Shown: positions 59,137-64,000 of the stretch, in pieces
Layout of the letters: every line of letters starts with the position of its first letter
Numbering within the stretch: the stretch's first letter is position 1
Assembly: GCF_000983115.1 (NCBI RefSeq)
Contig: NZ_CGIH01000038.1
Span: forward strand, 1 to 64,000
Direction: 5' to 3'
DNA from: Syntrophomonas zehnderi OL-4
GTDB taxonomy: Bacteria; Bacillota; Syntrophomonadia; Syntrophomonadales; Syntrophomonadaceae
Length of the DNA: 64,000 nt
The notes under the pieces: generated by a model
Seen by the model: only the letters and a program-made list of their open reading frames with translations
The model's database searches: none
What the model was told of the DNA's origin: nothing
Position numbers and translations under genes: made by a program

Positions 59137-59715
59137 TTAGCTCAGTTCCCGATCAAGGGCCAGATTTAGCTTGAGAACATTTACCCTGGGTTCACCGAGT
59201 AAACCGAATTGCCTTTTTTCTATATGCTCGGCAATGATATCATTAACCTTATTGACTGACACCCCTCGACTGACTGCTACCCGCTTGGCCTGCAGGTAAG
59301 CTGCTGCGGGAGTGATATGAGGATCCAAGCCGCTGGCGGAAGCAGTCAGTAAATCGACCGGTATATTCTGATCTTGAGCAAGACTATTCTCGGTGCGAAT
59401 TTTATTTTCCTGCTCGGCCACCTGCTTATATAGTTCTTTATTAGTAGCACCCAGATTGGAACCACCGGAAGCCGAGGCATCATAGCCCGGACCCGCAACT
59501 GAAGGACGTCCTTGAAAATATTGGGGTAGGCTGAAGTCCTGACCAATTAAATGTGAACCTGTGGCCCGGTTATCATTTATAATGATTGACCCATTGGCCT
59601 GCGATTTAAATACTATCTGGGCTATCCCGGTTACCAATAATGGATAGAAAATACCCAGTATTAAAGTCATCAACAAAATCATCCCGACTGAATTTTTAAT
59701 TATTCTGCTCATCAT
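59137..59715 (-). CDS. kdpC: KdpC subunit of the potassium-transporting ATPase
   Basis: 192 residues from ATG 59715 (AAGGAAG upstream). One N-terminal membrane helix (GMILLMTLILGIFYPLLVTG) anchors a soluble domain with GQDFSLPQYFQGRPSVAG, GYDASASGGSNLGATNKEL, IPVDLLTASASGLDPHITP and YLQAKRVAVSRGVSVNKV. KdpC stabilises the KdpB catalytic subunit and helps ATP binding. It lies 44 bp downstream of kdpB. Confidence 0.94.
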   Translation of the reverse strand: MMSRIIKNSVGMILLMTLILGIFYPLLVTGIAQIVFKSQANGSIIINDNRATGSHLIGQDFSLPQYFQGRPSVAGPGYDASASGGSNLGATNKELYKQVAEQENKIRTENSLAQDQNIPVDLLTASASGLDPHITPAAAYLQAKRVAVSRGVSVNKVNDIIAEHIEKRQFGLLGEPRVNVLKLNLALDRELS

Positions 59716-59759
59716 CCAGGCTTCCTTTCCCTGCAATTTCCTCGCCATACCGTCATTAT

Positions 59760-61820
59760 TTAGGCTATACCCACTATTACCAGCAGCAGGTCAATTATTT
59801 TTATCCCCATAAACGGTATCAACAGACCACCCAAACCATAAATAAACAAGTTGCGTTTCAAAATGGCCTCAGCACCGAGCGGTCTATACGCAACTCCTCG
59901 CAAAGCTAAAGGGATCAGCGCTATGATAATTAAAGCGTTAAATATAACCGCGGATAAAACCGCACTTTGCGGAGTAGCCAGCCCCATGACGTTTAATATT
60001 CCCAACTGCGGATACGTTTCCACAAATATAGCCGGAATGATGGCAAAATATTTGGCTACATCATTGGCTATACTGAAGGTAGTCAATGAACCACGGGTCA
60101 TAAGCAATTGCTTACCGGTTTCCACCACCTCAATCAGCTTGGTGGGATTACTGTCCAGATCGACCATATTGCTGGCTTCTTTGGCTGCCTGGGTACCGCT
60201 GTTCATGGCTACCCCTACATCAGCTTGAGCCAGGGCCGGAGCATCATTGGTGCCATCTCCGGTCATAGCGACCAAATGTCCCTGAGCCTGATGTTCACGG
60301 ATTAGTTTTAATTTAGCCTCAGGGGTAGCTTCCGCCAGGAAGTCATCGACTCCTGCTTCTGCAGCTATAGCTGCAGCCGTCAGGGGATTGTCGCCGGTAA
60401 TCATAATGGTCTTGATACCCATCCTGCGTAATTGAGCAAAGCGTTCTTTAATGCCGCCTTTAACCACGTCTTTTAAATTAATGACCCCCAGGGCTTCCAA
60501 ATTCTCCACCACTACCAGCGGAGTCGCACCATTTTTAGCCATACCGTTGGCGATATTTTTAATCTCCGGACTTAGCATACGTCCCTGGGACTGAAGATAT
60601 GTTTCAATGGCATCTACAGCACCTTTCCAGATTTCCCTTCCCTCCAGGGTGACCCCGCTCATGCGGGTATGGGCCGAAAATGGAACAAACCGAGCTTTAA
60701 GTTCCAGTATGTCTCTTTCCCGCAACCCATATTGAGTTTTGGCCAGGACAACGATGCTTCTTCCTTCCGGGGTCTCGTCAGCCAGGGATGACAGTTGAGC
60801 GGCATCAGCCAGCCTTTCCGCTTCTACCCCGGCAGCCGGAACAAATTCAGTTGCCATACGGTTGCCCAAGGTTATGGTACCGGTTTTATCCAACAACAGT
60901 ACGTCAACATCACCGGCCGCCTCAACTGCCCGTCCCGACATAGCCAATACGTTGCGCTTAAACAGCCGATCCATTCCGGCAATGCCGATAGCGCTTAAGA
61001 GTCCCCCGATGGTAGTAGGGACCAAACATACCAGCAATGCTACCAGCACTGGAATTGATACCTGGGCATCAGAGTATACCGCAAAAGATTCCAAGCTTAC
61101 AACTACAATGAGGAATATGATGCTCAACCCTAAAAGCAGTATAGTCAAGGCGATTTCGTTAGGAGTTTTTTGTCTTTTAGCCGCTTCCACCAGATGAATC
61201 ATCCGATCTAAAAAGGTTTCACCCGGATCAGCCGTTATCCTGACAATAATCCAGTCAGATAAAACCCGGGTACCGCCGGTTACCGAACTGTGATCCCCTC
61301 CCGATTCACGTATTACGGGGGCCGATTCACCCGTTATGGCACTTTCATCCACGGAAGCTATCCCTTCCACCACTTCGCCATCACCGGGAATTATATCATT
61401 CGCCTCTACTTTAACCAGATCACCTTTACGTAATGCACTGGCAGCAATCTCGGTTACTATTGACCCGGTCATTTTTTTAGCTATAACCGAGGAACGGGTT
61501 TTGCGCAGCTCGGCCGCTTGAGCCTTGCCCCGCCCTTCGGCTACTGCTTCGGCTAAGTTGGCAAACCAAACCGTAATCCATAACCAAATAGCTATCTGCA
61601 GGTTAAATCCAATCGTATCCACCTGTCCGGTCAAGAGATTTTTTATAATTAACAGAGTGATAAGCAAAGCCCCTGCTTCTACTATCAGCATAACTGGATT
61701 GCGCCACAAACTTAGGGGATTAAGTTTTTTAAAAGCCTCTCCCAGAGCCGGTATAATAATCTCTGCAGGCAGGGTTGGCATCTGTTTATCGGCGGGATAA
61801 TCCCCCTTATATATTGCCAT
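59760..61820 (-). CDS. kdpB: KdpB catalytic subunit of the potassium-transporting ATPase
   Basis: 686 residues, P-type ATPase. Actuator motif [12 protein letters not shown], phosphorylation site [14 protein letters not shown], nucleotide-binding [14 protein letters not shown], and hinge [19 protein letters not shown] are all present. Membrane helices flank each domain. It couples ATP hydrolysis to potassium import through KdpA. A 197-bp spacer with no gene separates it from kdpA, unlike the short gaps elsewhere in the operon. Confidence 0.95.
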   Translation of the reverse strand: MAIYKGDYPADKQMPTLPAEIIIPALGEAFKKLNPLSLWRNPVMLIVEAGALLITLLIIKNLLTGQVDTIGFNLQIAIWLWITVWFANLAEAVAEGRGKAQAAELRKTRSSVIAKKMTGSIVTEIAASALRKGDLVKVEANDIIPGDGEVVEGIASVDESAITGESAPVIRESGGDHSSVTGGTRVLSDWIIVRITADPGETFLDRMIHLVEAAKRQKTPNEIALTILLLGLSIIFLIVVVSLESFAVYSDAQVSIPVLVALLVCLVPTTIGGLLSAIGIAGMDRLFKRNVLAMSGRAVEAAGDVDVLLLDKTGTITLGNRMATEFVPAAGVEAERLADAAQLSSLADETPEGRSIVVLAKTQYGLRERDILELKARFVPFSAHTRMSGVTLEGREIWKGAVDAIETYLQSQGRMLSPEIKNIANGMAKNGATPLVVVENLEALGVINLKDVVKGGIKERFAQLRRMGIKTIMITGDNPLTAAAIAAEAGVDDFLAEATPEAKLKLIREHQAQGHLVAMTGDGTNDAPALAQADVGVAMNSGTQAAKEASNMVDLDSNPTKLIEVVETGKQLLMTRGSLTTFSIANDVAKYFAIIPAIFVETYPQLGILNVMGLATPQSAVLSAVIFNALIIIALIPLALRGVAYRPLGAEAILKRNLFIYGLGGLLIPFMGIKIIDLLLVIVGIA

Positions 61821-62017
61821 TTTGTCATCTCTCCTTCTAACTTAACTCCTCAGGGCTCAAAGGCGTCTGCTGCCCAAATACTTTTCCGGCCGGGGAGACT
61901 TTAGCCTCCTGGCGCGAAGACTGAAGCATCCGCTACGGGAAACATGATGGCCTGCCCTTTAAAATCTCGCAATTCATATTCTTAAGTCATTCTGATTCTA
62001 AAAAAATATTTTTTAAA

Positions 62018-63715
62018 TTATCCTCCCAGCATGATCATTTGCTCAAGCAGCGGACCTAGAGCCAAGGCCGGGAAAAAAGTGAGAGCACCCACGATTATAA
62101 CGGTTACTATCAGTAAACCGACAAACATACTGTTGTGAGTAGAAATAGTTCCAGCTCCGGCCGGAATTGACGATTTAGCCCCCATACTGCCGGCCACTGC
62201 CAACATCGGCAATATGACCCCAAACCGTCCAGCCAGCAAAGCTGCACTTAACATCAGATTATAAAAAAGGGTATTGGCGTTTAATCCTGCAAAGGCACTG
62301 CCGTTATTACCAGTACAAGAAGAAAAAGCATATAATATTTCGGATAAACCATGGGGCCCAGGGTTTAATATGGATGCAGTCCCACTTGGTGTTGCCGCGG
62401 CGGTAGCACTGCCCAGCAAAATAGAAGCTGCCGGTATCAGAATAGCCAAAGTAACCATTTTCATTTCCCGCGCTTCAATTTTCTTGCCCAGATATTCCGG
62501 AGTTCGGCCCACCATCAGACCTACAATAAAAATAGTGATAATTACAAAAGCCAACATACCATACAGACCTGAGCCAACCCCGCCGAAAACGTTTTCCCCC
62601 AGCATCATCAACCAAAGGGGTATCATACCACCCAGGGGGGTAAAGCTGTCATGCATGGAATTCACGGCACCGCATGAACTAGCGGTAGTCACCGTTGACC
62701 AAAGGGCCGAATTGACTATGCCAAAACGTACTTCTTTGCCTTCCATGGCAGTGGGGCCGGTTACACCCCTGATAGCCAGCTGAGGATTGCCGGCCGCCTC
62801 ATTGTAATATGTGATTCCACTGGCTGCCATAAACAGGATCAGCATTGCTAAAAAAATGGCCCGTCCCTGACGTTTGTCACCAGACATATGCCCAAAAGTA
62901 AAGGGAAGTGCTGCTGGAATAACCAGAATAGCCAGCATCTCCAAAAAATTAGTCAGGGGAGTCGGATTTTCAAAGGGGTGGGCGGAATTGGCATTCATAA
63001 AACCTCCGCCATTCGTACCCAGCTCTTTGATGGCTTCCTGGGAGGCCACCGGCCCCATGGCCAGTACCTGAGGTTTCCCCTCCAGGGTTTGCACCGTCTG
63101 ATAAGGATGCAGATTCTGAATTACTCCCTGCGATACCAAAACCAATGCCAGAACAAAGGAAATGGGGAGTAAAATCCTGGTAACAGAACGGGTCAGATCC
63201 ACCCAAAAGTTTCCCAGGGTTTTACTGTTGCGCCGGGTTAATCCTCTTATCAAAGCCACGGCAACTGCCATACCCGTTGCTGCTGAAACAAAGTTTTGTA
63301 CCGTCATGCCAGTCATTTGGGTAAAATAGCTCATGGTGCTTTCCCCGCCATAGGCTTGCCAGTTGGTATTGGTCATAAAGCTTATAGCGGTATTTAAAGC
63401 TAAATCCCACTTTACCGCAGCCATTTTTTGCGGGTTAAAGGGTAAGACGCCTTGTATTAACTGTAAAATAAACAGCAACAAAAAACCGGCCAGATTAAAA
63501 ATCAGCAAGGCCCCGGCATACTGCCGCCAGCCCATTTCTTCCGTCTCATTTACCCCGCAAATTCTATAGATCAGTTTTTCAAAAGGAAGCATTAGGCGAT
63601 CCAGAAAACCTTTCTCTCCCATATACACCCTGGCCATGTAACGTCCCAAGGGGATAGCCAGGGTGGAAAGAACCACAAGAAAAAACAATATTTGCATAAT
63701 ATCAATCGTTTTCAT
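62018..63715 (-). CDS. kdpA: KdpA potassium-translocating subunit
   Basis: 565 residues from ATG 63715 (the frame to 63742 overlaps kdpF and is unlikely). Ten or so membrane helices and four pore-lining repeats: MTNTNWQAYGGE, TNGGGFMNANSAHPFENP, CGAVNSMHDSFTPLGG, CTGNNGSAFAGLNAN. These resemble the selectivity filters of KtrB-like channels. The start overlaps the kdpF stop by one base (TAATG). Confidence 0.95.
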   Translation of the reverse strand: MKTIDIMQILFFLVVLSTLAIPLGRYMARVYMGEKGFLDRLMLPFEKLIYRICGVNETEEMGWRQYAGALLIFNLAGFLLLFILQLIQGVLPFNPQKMAAVKWDLALNTAISFMTNTNWQAYGGESTMSYFTQMTGMTVQNFVSAATGMAVAVALIRGLTRRNSKTLGNFWVDLTRSVTRILLPISFVLALVLVSQGVIQNLHPYQTVQTLEGKPQVLAMGPVASQEAIKELGTNGGGFMNANSAHPFENPTPLTNFLEMLAILVIPAALPFTFGHMSGDKRQGRAIFLAMLILFMAASGITYYNEAAGNPQLAIRGVTGPTAMEGKEVRFGIVNSALWSTVTTASSCGAVNSMHDSFTPLGGMIPLWLMMLGENVFGGVGSGLYGMLAFVIITIFIVGLMVGRTPEYLGKKIEAREMKMVTLAILIPAASILLGSATAAATPSGTASILNPGPHGLSEILYAFSSCTGNNGSAFAGLNANTLFYNLMLSAALLAGRFGVILPMLAVAGSMGAKSSIPAGAGTISTHNSMFVGLLIVTVIIVGALTFFPALALGPLLEQMIMLGG

Positions 63716-63798
63716 TACAGTTCCTCCGCCTTCATCAGACAATAAAACAGGAATACCAGCAATCCTACAGCAACAATACCGCTTATAATTAAATCCAT
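63715..63798 (-). CDS. kdpF: KdpF, small stabilising subunit of the potassium ATPase
   Basis: 27 residues, MDLIISGIVAVGLLVFLFYC followed by LMKAEEL. A single membrane helix and a short polar end match KdpF, which stabilises the KdpABC complex. It is too short for standard gene calls. The stop TAA overlaps kdpA's ATG by one base. GGAAAGGG lies upstream of ATG 63798. Confidence 0.88.
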   Translation of the reverse strand: MDLIISGIVAVGLLVFLFYCLMKAEEL

Positions 63799-64000
63799 CC
63801 TATCATCCCTTTCCTTTTAAAAAATTAGGCTTTACCCAGCTTAAGCTTAGGCAGGTTGCTTGAGCCGATGGCATCATTGATGCCCGCCGGGAAAACCATA
63901 TTGTTATCATAAATCAGAAAGTGGTAAAGACGGGGTCAAGATTATCGGTCAGTATGTAAAGAAAGTATAAATATTAAACAGGTTTTGGGATTGAGGATTT
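63799..64000 (-). promoter_or_regulatory. Upstream leader of kdpFABC
   Basis: 202 bp to the window edge. On the minus strand it shows a GCATCA/TGATGC palindrome and a CTTAAGCTTAAG palindrome close to the start codon. No complete riboswitch consensus is visible. A KdpE-binding site is likely here but I cannot point to it. Confidence 0.35.

Noticed and set aside
63825-63899. 24-codon frame upstream of kdpF (ATG 63899)
   Set aside because: No ribosome-binding site and no recognisable product; a chance frame in the leader.
63799-64000. c-di-AMP (ydaO) riboswitch in front of kdp
   Set aside because: Such switches control potassium genes in some Firmicutes, but I cannot see the conserved motif in this stretch.
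1-64000. CRISPR arrays, tRNA and rRNA genes
   Set aside because: No regular direct repeats with spacers and no tRNA or rRNA cores were seen on either strand.

Overview
The window looks like a low-to-mid GC Firmicute of the Syntrophomonadaceae type, close to Syntrophomonas. The basis is an acyl-CoA dehydrogenase/thiolase/EtfBA set with a membrane FeS-CCG oxidoreductase (the electron chain syntrophic fatty-acid oxidisers use), menaquinone-type prenylation genes, a siroheme-dependent heme pathway, a T-box and Firmicute-style Shine-Dalgarno sites. The genus is inferred from gene content only.

Positions 1-19200 are an accessory region. AT-richer genes (a BlaI/M56 pair, lipoproteins, a frameshifted amidase, a cysteine desulfurase, a stalk-domain protein) alternate with GC-richer blocks (about 2930-3604, 6577-12020 and 16050-18921). 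The GC-rich blocks are debris of Tn1549-like integrative conjugative elements: M23 peptidases, DUF6103 proteins, a gamma-glutamylcyclotransferase, a truncated amidoligase, a ribbon-helix-helix protein, a scrap of a VirD4 coupling protein, DUF3991/toprim and a Maff2-like membrane protein. Two C-terminal scraps of an IS91-family transposase, sharing a 131-bp identical segment, sit at two of the breakpoints. Many genes here are truncated, fused or frameshifted, so no working conjugation machine remains in the window.

Positions 19678-32158 are the lipid and energy block: a 3D-domain cell-wall protein, coaD, two tandem 610-residue acyl-CoA dehydrogenases, a short-chain acyl-CoA dehydrogenase, a thiolase, and etfB-etfA-FeS oxidoreductase. 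Together these carry out beta-oxidation steps and pass the electrons through ETF to a heme/FeS membrane protein, presumably to menaquinone.

Positions 32426-43189 form one tightly packed minus-strand operon. It encodes heme synthesis from glutamyl-tRNA through uroporphyrinogen III and siroheme (hemA, hemL, hemB, hemC, cobA-hemD, a Met8-type enzyme) and then the alternative siroheme branch (ahbA, ahbB, ahbC, ahbD). A cheR gene closes the operon. Next come tatA-tatC, a heptaprenyl-type diphosphate synthase, ubiX, ubiA and a degenerate prenyl-synthase homologue (43394-48067), probably serving menaquinone supply and protein export, followed by speD and a MarR regulator.

Positions 49740-54969 hold trpS under a T-box leader and an aromatic amino-acid cluster (DAHP synthase, AroH chorismate mutase) with a nitrilase-type amidase and a HutP-family protein. 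A near-consensus sigma-54 promoter precedes a 69-residue membrane protein at 55374. The window ends with kdpFABC and kdpDE (55748-63798) for high-affinity potassium uptake, all on the minus strand, including the 27-residue KdpF.
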